Translations under genes and position numbers: made by a program
The notes under the pieces: generated by a model
Databases searched by the model: none
Told to the model about the DNA's origin: nothing
The model's input: the letters and a program-made list of their open reading frames with translations, nothing else
Shown: positions 1 to 8,325 of the stretch, one piece after another
Layout of the letters: each line of letters begins with the position of its first letter
How positions within the stretch are numbered: position 1 is the first letter of the stretch
Assembly (NCBI GenBank): GCA_023454395.1
Contig: JAEYFY010000127.1
Span: 1-14,361, forward strand
Source: Pseudomonadota bacterium
Lineage (GTDB): Bacteria > Pseudomonadota > Gammaproteobacteria > Enterobacterales > Enterobacteriaceae
Direction of reading: 5' to 3'
Length of the DNA stretch: 14,361 nucleotides

Positions 1-231
1 AGCCTTAATAACCATATTTTTATTTCTTCCGAAGCGATTTTTCTGCTAATAATGGAAAAGATAATATCAGAATGCGTAATTTTGATATAGCTCAACCATC
101 ATTAAATAGTGAATGGCATCATAAAACTTGATGTCGTTTTATCAATTTATTATTACTAATGCGCTTAATTTCACAGCGATTAGCGCGTACTATGGTTAGA
201 TTGCGCGTCATTGCGCTTAAAATCTCTATTT

Positions 232-237
232 GGAGGA
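232..237 (+). promoter_or_regulatory. nhaB ribosome binding site
   Basis: GGAGGA lies 11 nt before the ATG at 249 and decides the nhaB start. The in-frame ATG at 237 overlaps this site, and the ATG at 159 has no such site. Confidence 0.75.
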
Positions 238-248
238 TGAGAAACCTA

Positions 249-1793
249 ATGGATATGAGTATAAGACAAGCACTACTAAAGAATTTTATGGGGAATTCCC
301 CAGATTGGTATAAGCTTGCTATTCTTACTTTTTTAATTATCAACCCACTCATTTTTTTCTTTGTTGACCCTTTTGTCGCCGGCTGGCTATTGGTGGTAGA
401 ATTTATTTTCACACTCGCTATGGCGCTAAAGTGTTACCCGTTACAACCCGGAGGATTACTGGCTATTGAGGCCGTCATCATTGGTATGACTAGCCCCAAA
501 CAGATTGGTCATGAAATTGCCAACAACCTTGAAGTGATTTTGCTTCTTGTTTTTATGGTTGCGGGTATCTATTTTATGAAGCAATTATTACTGTTTGCTT
601 TTACAAAATTGCTGTTATCCATTCGTTCTAAGCGAATGTTATCTATTGCCTTTTGTTTCGCAAGTGCATTTTTATCTGCCTTTTTAGATGCTTTAACCGT
701 TATCGCGGTTGTAATCAGTGTCTCTCTCGGTTTCTACTCTATTTATCATAATTTTGCCTCTAATCAATCAGGGACAGAATTAAATAATGATGGATTTATT
801 GATACCGCAGAAAAAAAACAAACTTTAGAACAATTCCGTGCTTTTTTACGTAGCTTAATGATGCATGCGGGTGTTGGTACTGCATTAGGTGGCGTAATGA
901 CCATGGTGGGTGAACCACAAAACCTAATCATTGCAAAACATTTAGAATGGGATTTTGTGACTTTCTTTATCAGAATGTCACCTGTTACTATTCCTGTTTT
1001 CTTTGCGGGTCTTGCAGTGTGCTACTTTGTAGAACGCTTTAAGCTCTTTGGTTATGGTGCTGAATTACCTGATTTAGTTCGTAAAGTTCTCACTGAGTAC
1101 GACAAGAAAAACAGTGAAAAACGCACTTCTCAAGAAAAAGCACAACTGATGATCCAAGCATTAATTGGTATTTGGTTGATTGTTGCTTTAGCACTCCATT
1201 TAGCAGAAGTCGGTATTATCGGTTTATCTGTTATTATTCTTGCCACGGCATTTTGTGGGATCACTGAAGAACATGCTCTTGGTAAAGCATTTGAAGAAGC
1301 CTTGCCTTTCACTGCATTATTAACTGTTTTCTTCTCTATTGTTGCCGTTATTATCGATCAACAATTATTTGGTCCTATTATTCAGTTTGTTCTTCAAGCT
1401 TCAGAATCTTCACAACTGTCTCTTTTTTACCTCTTTAATGGTCTATTATCTGCTATTTCAGATAACGTGTTTGTGGGGACAGTTTATATCAGTGAAGCTT
1501 TAACTGCATTGCAAGATGGATTAATTAGCCAGTCACAATATGAGCATATTGGTGTTGCTATTAATACAGGTACAAACTTACCTTCTGTTGCAACGCCAAA
1601 TGGTCAAGCTGCCTTTTTATTCTTATTAACATCTGCACTATCACCACTCATCCGTTTATCATATGGCCGTATGGTGATAATGGCTCTGCCATATACAATT
1701 GTAATGACATTACTTGGTTTACTGGCTGTTGAATTTTGGCTTGTTCCTGCAACACATTGGTTCTATGAAATTGGTTTAGTTGCTATTCCATAA
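249..1793 (+). CDS. nhaB: Na+/H+ antiporter NhaB
   Basis: This is an inner-membrane sodium/proton antiporter that expels Na+ in exchange for protons and supports sodium and pH homeostasis. The 514-aa product is almost the length of E. coli NhaB (513 aa) and follows it closely from the N-terminal SPDWYKLA segment onward, with many hydrophobic segments spread along the chain. Asp147, in the [10 protein letters not shown] segment, is the conserved residue known to affect Na+ affinity in the family. GEPQNL (about residue 247) and the C-terminal [15 protein letters not shown] segment are also conserved. The frame stays open upstream to 159, but the ATG at 249 is chosen because it gives the family N-terminus and lies 11 nt after a GGAGGA ribosome site. 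A strong terminator follows the stop. In E. coli fadR is divergent to the left, and it would lie outside this window. Confidence 0.96.
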   Translation: MDMSIRQALLKNFMGNSPDWYKLAILTFLIINPLIFFFVDPFVAGWLLVVEFIFTLAMALKCYPLQPGGLLAIEAVIIGMTSPKQIGHEIANNLEVILLLVFMVAGIYFMKQLLLFAFTKLLLSIRSKRMLSIAFCFASAFLSAFLDALTVIAVVISVSLGFYSIYHNFASNQSGTELNNDGFIDTAEKKQTLEQFRAFLRSLMMHAGVGTALGGVMTMVGEPQNLIIAKHLEWDFVTFFIRMSPVTIPVFFAGLAVCYFVERFKLFGYGAELPDLVRKVLTEYDKKNSEKRTSQEKAQLMIQALIGIWLIVALALHLAEVGIIGLSVIILATAFCGITEEHALGKAFEEALPFTALLTVFFSIVAVIIDQQLFGPIIQFVLQASESSQLSLFYLFNGLLSAISDNVFVGTVYISEALTALQDGLISQSQYEHIGVAINTGTNLPSVATPNGQAAFLFLLTSALSPLIRLSYGRMVIMALPYTIVMTLLGLLAVEFWLVPATHWFYEIGLVAIP

Positions 1794-1819
1794 CAATAGA
1801 TCCACAGTTACACCACATA

Positions 1820-1856
1820 AATAGGACTTTTATTTGATAAAAGTCCTATTTTTTTC
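1820..1856 (+). terminator. Rho-independent terminator of nhaB
   Basis: A perfect 14-bp stem (1820-1833 with 1837-1850) has a TTG loop and is followed by six T residues. It separates nhaB from dsbB, so the two genes are probably separate transcripts. Confidence 0.93.
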
Positions 1857-1971
1857 ATTTAAAAAAGCTTGAATGTAAATATTTGTGAAATAACAGGTTT
1901 TAACTTTTTTTGCGCTTGATTTTTGGGCAGAATAGACCCTTATTTAATTTAATATTTAAATGGATATTATT

Positions 1972-2496
1972 ATGCTGACTTCTCTTCGTCACTGGTCACA
2001 AAGCCGTTTTTCATGGCTATTGCTTGCATTAACAGCAATTGGTCTTGAAGGTGCTGCATTGTATTTTCAGTACGGAATGGAATTAATGCCTTGTGTCATG
2101 TGCGTCTATCAACGCATCGCGGTATTAGGGATCTTAGTTGCTGCATTGATTGGGGCATCTGCACCTAAAATGGCACTTATGCGCATGGCGGGTAGTTTTT
2201 TATGGATTTATTCTGCATACCGAGGAATTGAACTCTCTTGGGAGCATACACAACTTATTCTAAATCCATCACCTTTTGCAACTTGTGACTTTTTTGTCAC
2301 TTTACCTTCTTGGTTTGCCTTGCAAGATTGGTTCCCTGCTGTATTCCAAGCAACCGGTGATTGTTCTGTCAGTCAATGGCAATTCTTAACTCTAGAAATG
2401 CCACAATGGATGCTTATTATTTTCTCTGCTTATTTTGTTGTCGGTTTATTAGTATTAATGAGCCAAATAACAAGTTCTTTTAAAACAAAAGAATAA
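1972..2496 (+). CDS. dsbB: Disulfide bond formation protein DsbB
   Basis: DsbB is an inner-membrane quinone reductase that re-oxidises the periplasmic thiol oxidase DsbA and passes the electrons to ubiquinone or menaquinone. The 174-aa product matches E. coli DsbB (176 aa) throughout, with four hydrophobic membrane segments. The first redox pair is PCVMC, which falls at Cys41 and Cys44 when translation starts at 1972, exactly the E. coli numbering. The second pair lies in FATCDFF and GDCSVSQW on the second periplasmic loop. An in-frame ATG at 1960 would add four residues but has no ribosome site; the ATG at 1972 has a weak GGAT 6 nt upstream. The start is therefore likely but not certain. The gene sits directly after nhaB, as in E. 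coli, and ends at a bidirectional terminator shared with the convergent lipoprotein gene. Confidence 0.96.
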   Translation: MLTSLRHWSQSRFSWLLLALTAIGLEGAALYFQYGMELMPCVMCVYQRIAVLGILVAALIGASAPKMALMRMAGSFLWIYSAYRGIELSWEHTQLILNPSPFATCDFFVTLPSWFALQDWFPAVFQATGDCSVSQWQFLTLEMPQWMLIIFSAYFVVGLLVLMSQITSSFKTKE

Positions 2497-2501
2497 AAAA
2501 G

Positions 2502-2537
2502 AAAATAGCCTTTAGCGATAAACTAAAGGCTATTTTT
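2502..2537. terminator. Bidirectional terminator between dsbB and the lipoprotein gene
   Basis: A perfect 14-bp stem (2502-2515 with 2523-2536) has a 7-nt loop. Going right it runs into T residues; going left the A-rich flank reads as a T run. It can therefore serve both the rightward dsbB and the leftward lipoprotein gene. Confidence 0.9.
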
Positions 2538-2580
2538 ATAATAGAGAAATGATGATTAAACATTCAACCCAAAATAAGCT

Positions 2581-2889
2581 TTAACCAGGAATACAAGCCC
2601 CTTCAATTAAAGCTTGTTCACTACAACGTTTACCATTAGCAAATTGACACACGGGCGTCTGACCACCATGTAATTCATAGTTTAAAGAAGGCACACCACC
2701 AGAAAAGACACAGGTTGCCTTGGCTGATTCATCTAAGGGAATATCAAAACCGGTTGTCGGTATTGTTCGACTTTTACTCACCACTTGTGTCGATGAATTT
2801 TGTGTCTGCGCTGAATTACTGCATCCTGCAATAAAAGCAAAGCTAGTTAATATAAATAGATAACACGCTGTTTTAATTTTCTTTTGCAT
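2581..2889 (-). CDS. DUF333 family outer-membrane lipoprotein
   Basis: This predicted lipoprotein of 102 aa has no known biochemical role. A lysine-rich N-terminus and hydrophobic core lead into an IAGC lipobox with the lipidated cysteine at residue 23. Ser24 at +2 predicts outer-membrane sorting. After a Ser/Gln/Thr-rich linker, residues 56-99 show the DUF333 pattern: Cys60, a GG, a G, Cys81, NGxxC (Cys89), an AL and a final GxC (Cys99). These four cysteines could form two disulfides in the periplasm. DUF333 proteins are sometimes labelled putative hemolysins, a name I would not rely on. The ATG at 2889 is preferred to the GTG at 2898 because AGGG sits 8 nt before it. The gene starts 33 bp after the emrE stop on the same strand, so the two are probably co-transcribed. 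Confidence 0.87.
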   Translation of the reverse strand: MQKKIKTACYLFILTSFAFIAGCSNSAQTQNSSTQVVSKSRTIPTTGFDIPLDESAKATCVFSGGVPSLNYELHGGQTPVCQFANGKRCSEQALIEGACIPG

Positions 2890-2897
2890 CAAAGACA

Positions 2898-2901
2898 CCC
2901 T
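2898..2901 (-). promoter_or_regulatory. Ribosome binding site of the lipoprotein gene
   Basis: AGGG on the minus strand lies 8 nt before the ATG at 2889. It overlaps the alternative GTG start at 2898 and so argues against that start. Confidence 0.6.
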
Positions 2902-2922
2902 AATTTCTTCCAGTTATTCCTA

Positions 2923-3255
2923 TTAGTGTGAAGCACTTTTTGAAAGTAGATTTATAACTAAAACACCAGCAATAATTAAAGTCATACCAACAATGGCTGG
3001 TAAATCGAGTTTTTGTTGATAAAGAAACACCGCTGCAACAGAAACTAAAACTATCCCTAATCCACTCCATATAGCATAAGCAATACCTAATGGCATCACT
3101 CTTACCACTTGAGAAAGCGCCCAAAAAGAAAGACAGTAACCGATGACGACAACAATAGATGGATATAATCGGCTAAAACCATCAGAAGCTTTCAACATTG
3201 TAGTTGCAATGACTTCAGATATAATTGCCAACATTAAGTAAGTTAATCCATTCAT
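2923..3255 (-). CDS. emrE: SMR-family multidrug efflux transporter (EmrE-like)
   Basis: This small multidrug resistance protein sits in the inner membrane as a dual-topology dimer and exchanges protons for cationic, lipophilic toxicants such as quaternary ammonium compounds. At 110 aa it has the same length as E. coli EmrE and aligns without gaps by eye. The essential proton and drug-binding Glu14 is present, as are Tyr40, Tyr60 and Trp63, which line the binding pocket. GIAYAIWSG and LDLPAI are the conserved signature segments, and there are four hydrophobic helices. An AAGG ribosome site lies 7 nt before the ATG. A lipoprotein gene follows on the same strand, and a CRP-like site lies about 30 bp upstream. 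The residues fit a drug exporter rather than the guanidinium-exporting Gdx subtype, but the substrate range is inferred. Confidence 0.93.
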   Translation of the reverse strand: MNGLTYLMLAIISEVIATTMLKASDGFSRLYPSIVVVIGYCLSFWALSQVVRVMPLGIAYAIWSGLGIVLVSVAAVFLYQQKLDLPAIVGMTLIIAGVLVINLLSKSASH

Positions 3256-3284
3256 TTTTTCGCCTTAATCCTATACAAAGTCAA

Positions 3285-3306
3285 TTTTGTGAATTCTATC
3301 ACAAGC
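3285..3306. promoter_or_regulatory. Candidate CRP (cAMP receptor protein) site
   Basis: TGTGA (3288-3292), six bases, then TCACA (3299-3303) give the exact CRP core spacing. The symmetry extends one base further to TTGTGA-N6-TCACAA. The outer bases do not match the preferred A/T flanks well. The site lies about 30 bp before the emrE start codon and about 190 bp before the DUF262 operon, so emrE is the more likely target. Whether it would activate or repress cannot be told from sequence. Confidence 0.55.
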
Positions 3307-3423
3307 TATCCTCATACAGTTCATGCAATCTAAGATTCAATGCGCTTATTTGAGGATTACTTAGATTTAGCACTAAGTACAATGACTTATTTTGAATGAT
3401 TTCTATACCCTCATCTATCTAAA

Positions 3424-3452
3424 TTAGGTACACTTTCTAATTATTGTATAAT
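3424..3452 (+). promoter_or_regulatory. Candidate promoter of the DUF262 operon
   Basis: A perfect TATAAT (3447-3452) lies 45 bp before the chosen start. The hexamer 17 bp upstream, TTAGGT (3424-3429), is a poor -35, so activity may depend on the -10 alone or on an activator. The AT-rich context makes chance matches common. Confidence 0.4.
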
Positions 3453-3497
3453 TTAAATTTTCATCTTATAAAAATATTTTTATCTAAATTAAAAACC

Positions 3498-4910
3498 ATG
3501 AATTTACAAACATCTTCTAATAATGTATTTAAAATAAAGCCTGAGATTACAAAAATACAGAACATCTTACTCAATCCCCATCTCTCCATCCCTGATTACC
3601 AACGCCCTTATAAATGGACAACACAACATGTTGAACAATTTTTTATTGATTTATTTCATCATCAAGATAAGGAGGCTTGGCGAATTGGTACATTAGTAAT
3701 TCATCGACATTGCTTAAATGAAAAAATAATAGACGATATTGTCGATGGACAGCAAAGAATTATTACTTTAATACTGATAATTAAAGCATTTATCTACGAA
3801 CGATTAGAGACCAATTTATTCGATGTCAACAATGAAATCGATAAAAAACTAAAAAAACAACTTTTAGAATTAGATAAAGTTATTTTTAATCCTATTTTTG
3901 ATAATAAGATTTCTCAATTTAATATTCAGACTAACTACCAACTTATTTGTCAACATATTAACCGTCCCACCTTTGGTAAAGAACAAATTGTTTTTTTATT
4001 GAACAATTGTGAGTTAGTTAAAGTAACTATTGATAATATCTCAGAAGCTTTCCAATTCTTTGATTCACAAAATGCTCGAGGACGAGATCTTGTTCCTCAC
4101 GATCTTCTAAAGGCATTTCATTTACGTGAATTTAGTACTCAGGATAGTGTGTTAAAAGAACATACCGTACATTTATGGGAAAATAGTAATAGTGAAACAT
4201 TAAGTAACTTATTTGGAGAATACCTTTATCGAATTAAAAAGTGGATAAATGGGGAATCTGCTCGTAAATTTACTAAAAACGATATAGGCTTATTTAAAGG
4301 TGTTAATCTAGAAAAAAGTCATGCTTATCCCTGTGTTAAAGCTCTTCAAATGATACATCATGTTGTTGATGATTATAATGCTCACTACACAAGAAAAATT
4401 GATCACCAATCGATGATGTACCCATTTCAACTCGAACAAAAAATTATTAATGGTCGTCGTTTTTTTGAAATGGTTAGCTATTATCAAATGCTATTACCTC
4501 ATTTAAAAAGTACTTCAGTCATGGATGAGGTGCATCTTACAGAAAATGCTAGAAATATTTTAACCACGATTAACACTTATAATGCAAGACATCGTATTGG
4601 TGATAGTTATGTTCGAACGATGTTTAATTGCCTACTTCTCTACTATTATGACAAATTCGGTATTGAACAAATTTCTGAGGCGATTGAAAAGATCTTTATA
4701 TGGGCTTACAGCTTACGCTTAAATTATCAAGTATTACAATTGGCCAGTATGGATAATTATGTACTCGAAAATAATCTTTTTAAATTATTGAGAAACTCGA
4801 TTGAGCCCACAGATTTTTTACAATTTTACTTGCCTATTGTAGAAAAAAATTATTCTAGTAAGACAAATTCTATTGAAGAGTTATTTAAAAAAATGAGGTA
4901 TATGTCGTGA
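3498..4910 (+). CDS. DUF262 (GmrS-like) protein without nuclease domain
   Basis: This 470-aa protein has a DUF262 domain, the ParB/sulfiredoxin-like fold of GmrS, which binds and hydrolyses nucleotides in modification-dependent restriction enzymes. The family motifs are IPDYQRPYKW (31-40), VDGQQR (82-87) and QNARGRDL (191-198) followed by a lysine-containing helix. The C-terminal half is mostly helical in appearance and ends without the H..P or GNL..L signature of DUF1524, so no nuclease domain is visible. The ATG at 3498 is the first before the conserved domain, but it has no recognisable ribosome site; the frame also opens at a TTG at 3444, which is less plausible. The stop overlaps the next gene's GTG by 4 bp. 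The gene is AT-rich even for this window, consistent with recent transfer. Its likely role is as partner or sensor subunit of the next protein. Confidence 0.88.
   Translation: MNLQTSSNNVFKIKPEITKIQNILLNPHLSIPDYQRPYKWTTQHVEQFFIDLFHHQDKEAWRIGTLVIHRHCLNEKIIDDIVDGQQRIITLILIIKAFIYERLETNLFDVNNEIDKKLKKQLLELDKVIFNPIFDNKISQFNIQTNYQLICQHINRPTFGKEQIVFLLNNCELVKVTIDNISEAFQFFDSQNARGRDLVPHDLLKAFHLREFSTQDSVLKEHTVHLWENSNSETLSNLFGEYLYRIKKWINGESARKFTKNDIGLFKGVNLEKSHAYPCVKALQMIHHVVDDYNAHYTRKIDHQSMMYPFQLEQKIINGRRFFEMVSYYQMLLPHLKSTSVMDEVHLTENARNILTTINTYNARHRIGDSYVRTMFNCLLLYYYDKFGIEQISEAIEKIFIWAYSLRLNYQVLQLASMDNYVLENNLFKLLRNSIEPTDFLQFYLPIVEKNYSSKTNSIEELFKKMRYMS
4895..4898 (+). promoter_or_regulatory. Ribosome binding site of the second DUF262 gene
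   Basis: GAGG lies inside the end of the first DUF262 gene, 8 nt before the GTG at 4907. It supports that GTG start and the GTGA stop/start overlap. Confidence 0.7.
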
Positions 4911-6946
4911 GCCAACCTATTTCTCTTTCTGTTAAAGATCTACTCCAACATGCTCATTACATGATCCCTATGTATCAGCGTAATTACTCGTGGGAAAAAG
5001 GTGAAATATCACAATTAATCAATGATATATTAGATTACTTACAACATAAAAATGCTAATTATTATCATATTGGTACTCTTGTTGTTTTTAAGCATGAACA
5101 ACATAATAAAAAAGAAATCTATGAAGTTATTGATGGTCAACAACGTTTAACGACATTATCACTATTGATGATTTGGATACAAAAAGAATTAAAAAACAAA
5201 GACTTTTACTTTTCACCCAATATTGAATTTGAGTGCCGAGAGAGTTCACAAAACACCATTAATAGCCTTTTTAATTTAAATAAAAATAGTGACGATTTAA
5301 CGTCAGAAAATATTTATCCTATCAATAATGCTATTGTAAATGGCTATAAAATAATTAATGATTCTCTTATTAAAATCCTTAACGAACGGAATGTAAGTTT
5401 AGAAAAATTTACTGATTACCTCATCAATAAAGTACAAATTCTTCGAGTTGAAGTGCCAGCACAAACTGATTTAAATCACTATTTTGAGGTGATGAATAAT
5501 CGAGGAGAACAATTAGAAAAACATGAAATATTAAAAGCTAAGTTATTAAGTATCCTTGATAGAATAAAAAATGAAAAAGATAAAAAATATAGCAAATTAG
5601 CATTGGATCTAGTTTGGAATGCTTGTGCTAATATGAATAGTTACATTCAATCTGGTTTTGACTCTACGCAACGCCAACATATATTCGGTGAAAATTGGGA
5701 TGATTTATTACCATCAGATATAAATTCATTTATTCAATCGTTAGAAAATGCATCGACTGATAATAAGAATAATGAAAAAATCAATGCTAATGATAACACA
5801 TCAAAAAAATTAAATTTAAATGAATTAATCCAATTACCTTTTATCAAGGAAAATAAACAAAACGCTCCTAATAGTGAAGGCTCTGAACGTTTCCATTCTG
5901 TTATTTCATTTCCGAATTTTTTAATTCATGTTCTTAATATTGTCACTAAAGATGAAAAAATTGCATTAGATGATAAACGACTTTTAGACTTTTTTGATCA
6001 ATTTCTTTTGAAACCCTCTGAAATAAATTCAAGCGATGAAAATATCATCCATAATGTAAGAAATTTTATTTGGTCATTATTAAAATGTAAATATCTTTTT
6101 GACCAATGGATTATTAAACGAGAATATATTGAAAATAAAGATAGCTGGAGTTTAAAAACTTATCGTAAAAGTAATAGCAAAACGCATTATTATGCTAATA
6201 CTCATGGTAAAGAAGATCATGATGATATGACCCAGCATTCACTTATAATGATACTTTCTGCACTTCATGTGTCGACCCCTACACAAGCATATAAATATTG
6301 GCTCAATGGCGCATTAAATTGGCTTTATAATGCCCATAAGGTACAAGGAGAGCTCTACTTAACTTATTTAGAAAAGATGACAAATAGATTCGTTTTTGAT
6401 CTTTGGTTAGTACCTAACACACTCTCTTATCAAAAAATAATTTATTCTTCTGAAAGTGAAATAGAAAAGAACATTGATAAGAACAGAGAATATTTCAGCA
6501 ACCTATGTGAAAATTTGCCCAATAAAGAAATTGAACATCTAGAAAACCGCTTATCTTATGGAAAAATAGCACATAATCTTATATTCAATTACTTAGATTA
6601 TCTATTATGGAAAAAATATTATAATAGCGATGACGCCATAAAAAAATTTGAATTTACATTTCGAAGTTCTGTTGAACACTATTACCCACAAACCCCTATG
6701 AATGGGTATGAAAAATGGGAAACTAATAAGCTAAATAGTTTCGGCAACTTATGTTTAATTAGTCATAGTAAAAACTCACGATTAAGCAATCTCATGTTTG
6801 AAGCAAAACAAAGTTATTATCATAACAATGATATTGACAGTATTAAACAATACTTAATGATGAAAGAAAAAATTTGGAATTATGATAGCTTAGACTCACA
6901 CTATAACGAAATGAAATCCACGTTAATCTCATCGCTAGATATATAA
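4907..6946 (+). CDS. DUF262-DUF1524 (GmrSD-like) HNH nuclease
   Basis: This 679-aa protein joins an N-terminal DUF262 domain to a C-terminal DUF1524 HNH-type nuclease, the layout of fused GmrSD enzymes, which cleave modified phage DNA, and of SspE. DUF262 motifs are IPMYQRNYSW (20-29), IDGQQRLTTL (76-85) and MNNRGEQLEKHEILKAKLL (196-214). Residues 280-325 form an Asn/Lys/Ser-rich, probably disordered linker before a long helical middle part. The nuclease signature is EHYYPQ (590-595, with His591), FGNLCLIS (612-619) and KNSRLSN (622-628), followed by Lys634, so the active site appears intact. Translation starts at GTG, overlapping the upstream gene's stop as GTGA, which implies coupled synthesis. 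A hairpin follows the stop. The target modification cannot be predicted from sequence. Anti-phage function is an inference from the family. Confidence 0.9.
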   Translation: MSQPISLSVKDLLQHAHYMIPMYQRNYSWEKGEISQLINDILDYLQHKNANYYHIGTLVVFKHEQHNKKEIYEVIDGQQRLTTLSLLMIWIQKELKNKDFYFSPNIEFECRESSQNTINSLFNLNKNSDDLTSENIYPINNAIVNGYKIINDSLIKILNERNVSLEKFTDYLINKVQILRVEVPAQTDLNHYFEVMNNRGEQLEKHEILKAKLLSILDRIKNEKDKKYSKLALDLVWNACANMNSYIQSGFDSTQRQHIFGENWDDLLPSDINSFIQSLENASTDNKNNEKINANDNTSKKLNLNELIQLPFIKENKQNAPNSEGSERFHSVISFPNFLIHVLNIVTKDEKIALDDKRLLDFFDQFLLKPSEINSSDENIIHNVRNFIWSLLKCKYLFDQWIIKREYIENKDSWSLKTYRKSNSKTHYYANTHGKEDHDDMTQHSLIMILSALHVSTPTQAYKYWLNGALNWLYNAHKVQGELYLTYLEKMTNRFVFDLWLVPNTLSYQKIIYSSESEIEKNIDKNREYFSNLCENLPNKEIEHLENRLSYGKIAHNLIFNYLDYLLWKKYYNSDDAIKKFEFTFRSSVEHYYPQTPMNGYEKWETNKLNSFGNLCLISHSKNSRLSNLMFEAKQSYYHNNDIDSIKQYLMMKEKIWNYDSLDSHYNEMKSTLISSLDI

Positions 6947-6959
6947 TTTTATTAATAAA

Positions 6960-6991
6960 AAAGGCACTCTTCCTATTGAATAAGTGCCTTT
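6960..6991. terminator. Terminator between the DUF262 operon and sotB
   Basis: A 9-bp stem (6960-6968 with 6983-6991) has a 14-nt loop. On the minus strand it is followed by a run of T residues, a good end for sotB. On the plus strand the T run is short, so it is weaker for the DUF262 operon. Confidence 0.75.
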
Positions 6992-7010
6992 ATATAGTGG
7001 AAATACTTAT

Positions 7011-8240
7011 TTAGTGTTGATGAAGTTGATTCTTCTGGCGAGGGGTCCCCCCCATAGCCACACGATAACGATTAAAAATAAAACCACACCAAACTACTGC
7101 AATAATACTTAATATTGTTCCCGCATAGCCAAGGTTAGTCATACCGGCATGTAAAATAACCTGATTACCAATCAATGCCCCAGCACCAATACCGATATTA
7201 AAAATACCAGAATAAATAGACATCGCGATATCTGTTGCATCAGGGGCTAAATCAATCACTTTGACTTGCATCCCAAGACCAATACACATAAAGCCAATTC
7301 CCCAGAATATAATCAACACAATAAATGCGGTTAGATCCTGGCTACTGATCATTAATAAGCTTAAACAAAAAGTAAGCAATATTAAGGCTAAAAATAAGAA
7401 TGATGTTGGCATTTTGGTACTATAACGACTAAATAACACACTGCCAATGATACCGGCTCCACCAAAAATCAATAAAACCAAGGTAGCAAAATTTTGGTCT
7501 AACTTTGCAATATCAACCACAAAAGGCTCGATATAGCTATAAGCCGTAAAGTGTGCAGTAACTGCGATTACCGTTAGCAGAAAAATACCCATTAATGGAC
7601 CACGTTTTAATAGCACTGGCACACTTTTTAGTGATCCCGAATGCTCACTCGGCAATAAAGGTAAATAACGCATTAATGCAAACAGAGTAATTAAAGCTAA
7701 AACGCCAATTCCCATAAATGTTGCACGCCATCCTAACCACTGCCCAACAACACGACCAATAGGTAAACCTAATACTGTTGCAAGTGCAGTTCCTGTTGCT
7801 AATAAACCTAATGCCTGAGCTCGTTTACCAGCTGGCGCCACTCTAATAGCCAGCGATGCCGTAATAGACCAAAATACAGCATGAGAAAAAGCGACACCAA
7901 TACGCCCTGCTATCAGCGATTTAAAATCCCATGCTACGCCAGAGAGAATATGACTCAAAATAAAAAGCATAAATAAAATAATAAGTAACTTACGTCTCTC
8001 TACTTTACTTGTCATAATCATTAAAGGCAGAGACATTAAAGCAACAACCCAAGCATATATCGTGATCATTAAGCCTGTTTCAGCAGGAATCATCCCAAAA
8101 CTTTCAGAAATATCACTTAACAATGCAACAGGAACAAATTCTGTTGTATTAAAAACGAAAGCCGCGAATGATAATATTATTACCCTGATCCACGCTGTTT
8201 GCCGGCTGACTTCATTTACATTTGATGCTGCGATATTCAT
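7011..8240 (-). CDS. sotB: MFS sugar efflux transporter SotB
   Basis: This inner-membrane exporter belongs to the major facilitator superfamily. E. coli SotB (YdeA) pumps out L-arabinose and other sugars or glycosides and relieves sugar stress. The 409-aa product follows E. coli SotB closely, including FNTTEFVPV in helix 1, [13 protein letters not shown], the loop motif [10 protein letters not shown], the [21 protein letters not shown] segment, [12 protein letters not shown] in the central loop, and the GLGMQVKV and PDATD.AM segments near the end. Twelve hydrophobic helices are expected. The ATG at 8240 fits the family N-terminus, but no ribosome site is seen before it. The gene converges on the DUF262 operon. 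No regulator gene lies next to it; a 14-bp palindrome upstream is a possible operator. Homologous drug exporters exist, so the substrate is inferred. Confidence 0.92.
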   Translation of the reverse strand: MNIAASNVNEVSRQTAWIRVIILSFAAFVFNTTEFVPVALLSDISESFGMIPAETGLMITIYAWVVALMSLPLMIMTSKVERRKLLIILFMLFILSHILSGVAWDFKSLIAGRIGVAFSHAVFWSITASLAIRVAPAGKRAQALGLLATGTALATVLGLPIGRVVGQWLGWRATFMGIGVLALITLFALMRYLPLLPSEHSGSLKSVPVLLKRGPLMGIFLLTVIAVTAHFTAYSYIEPFVVDIAKLDQNFATLVLLIFGGAGIIGSVLFSRYSTKMPTSFLFLALILLTFCLSLLMISSQDLTAFIVLIIFWGIGFMCIGLGMQVKVIDLAPDATDIAMSIYSGIFNIGIGAGALIGNQVILHAGMTNLGYAGTILSIIAVVWCGFIFNRYRVAMGGTPRQKNQLHQH

Positions 8241-8290
8241 AATTAATTGATATTTTCTTAAATTATATTGATATATATGCCATACTTTTT

Positions 8291-8304
8291 ATAAAAGCTT
8301 TTAT
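8291..8304. repeat. 14-bp perfect palindrome upstream of sotB
   Basis: ATAAAAGCTTTTAT is its own reverse complement and is centred about 57 bp before the sotB start, just upstream of a TATAAT on the minus strand (8262-8267). It could be an operator. The AT-rich background makes chance possible. Confidence 0.45.
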
Positions 8305-8325
8305 CTGATTTGCTGTGCTTACTTG

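Noticed and set aside
82..110. Possible nhaB promoter (TTGATA, 17 bp, AATAGT)
   Set aside because: The -10 is poor and the AT-rich context gives many similar matches, so it was not listed as a feature.
160..220. Repeated TGCGCTTAA at 160-168 and 212-220, with TGCGCTT also at 1911 and 3341
   Set aside because: The motif is short and its spacing to genes is inconsistent, so a shared regulator site cannot be supported.
159..248. Upstream in-frame extension of nhaB by 30 residues
   Set aside because: The E. coli-like N-terminus begins at 249, which also has the ribosome site; the upstream stretch is probably untranslated leader.
2900..3124. A 74-codon minus-strand open frame inside emrE
   Set aside because: It is an alternative frame of the EmrE gene, whose own frame matches the family over its full length.
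3444..3497. TTG start extending the first DUF262 protein by 18 residues
   Set aside because: TTG is rare, it falls inside the candidate promoter's -10 region, and the extra residues match nothing in the family; the ATG at 3498 is better.
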